Assembly (NCBI RefSeq): GCF_011742925.1 | Contig: NZ_WAEL01000002.1 | Location: forward strand, 744,001 to 808,000 | Length of the DNA: 64,000 bases | Reading direction: 5' to 3' | Source: Fibrivirga algicola | Lineage (GTDB): Bacteria > Bacteroidota > Bacteroidia > Cytophagales > Spirosomataceae | Shown: positions 63,958 through 64,000 of the stretch, in pieces | Layout of the letters: each line of letters begins with the position of its first letter | How positions within the stretch are numbered: the first letter of the stretch is position 1 | Notes under the pieces: generated by a model | Databases searched by the model: none | Seen by the model: only the letters and a program-made list of their open reading frames with translations | What the model was told of the DNA's origin: nothing | Position numbers and translations under genes: made by a program

Positions 63958-64000
63958 CTTAATTAGTAATAAACCTCAATCCACCTTAATTTTTTTCTCA

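Overview
The window looks like chromosomal DNA of a Bacteroidota bacterium, most likely a Cytophagales member near Spirosoma (inferred from gene content, not from a search). The signs are two TonB-dependent receptors with N-terminal carboxypeptidase-like domains, a secreted adhesin with a type IX secretion (T9SS) sorting domain, a Bacteroidetes-type integrase arm, several -7 boxes of the form TAnnTTTG, and few recognisable Shine-Dalgarno sites. Most of it is gene-dense core chromosome of moderate GC. Two stretches, about 41.35-42.83 kb and about 54.3-60.4 kb, are visibly AT-richer and look acquired.

Layout. 0-10.5 kb: a truncated outer-membrane protein, a lipid acyltransferase, a Kazal lipoprotein, an acyl-CoA carboxylase beta subunit, a histidine-rich small protein with a TonB receptor, panD, a flippase-like membrane protein, a heptose-1-P nucleotidyltransferase, a membrane Zn-protease and a cyanophycinase-like protein whose nucleophile Ser is replaced by Asn. 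10.5-16.3 kb: a carbohydrate/regulation block (GH13, PhyH oxygenase, two AraC regulators, quinone-reductase-like enzyme). 16.3-29 kb: ahcY, M20 peptidase, MFS exporter, SPFH protein, then a siderophore-type TonB receptor plus PepSY protein behind a promoter with an inverted-repeat operator, a DsbD-like reductase and a third AraC. 29-37 kb: fusA-rpsJ, a CarH-like B12-binding MerR regulator beside a CruF-like carotenoid gene, tRNA-His, sodA, tadA, uvrB. 37-54 kb: GH43, an M16 protease pair, a small AT-rich HxlR/SnoaL cassette, an M61 peptidase boxed in by repeats, a TspO-like protein, a DPP-IV-like peptidase, accC, a flavin disulfide reductase, a double-FKBP lipoprotein, an MBL-fold hydrolase and a NUDIX enzyme.

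54.2-64 kb: a tRNA-Arg gene is followed by a 46-residue relic of a tyrosine recombinase, then by a tight six-gene operon of exported proteins: lipoprotein, repeat protein, OmpA-like protein, YD-repeat-like lipoprotein, a two-helix protein and a 1176-residue T9SS adhesin. No named system that I know fits this set. It is the best candidate here for an undescribed cell-surface apparatus.

Two genome-scale signals run across the window. (1) The octamer AGGTACGT (extended CAGGTACGTT) occurs at least 36 times on the two strands, where about 2 would be expected by chance. It is absent from 53.1-61.2 kb and from the fusA/rpsJ/sodA region. (2) Intergenic gaps are full of palindromes. Several share a GTTTG-rich consensus ending in GTTGC/GCGC, and several overlap the stop codon of a neighbouring gene, suggesting a REP-like family used as transcript ends.
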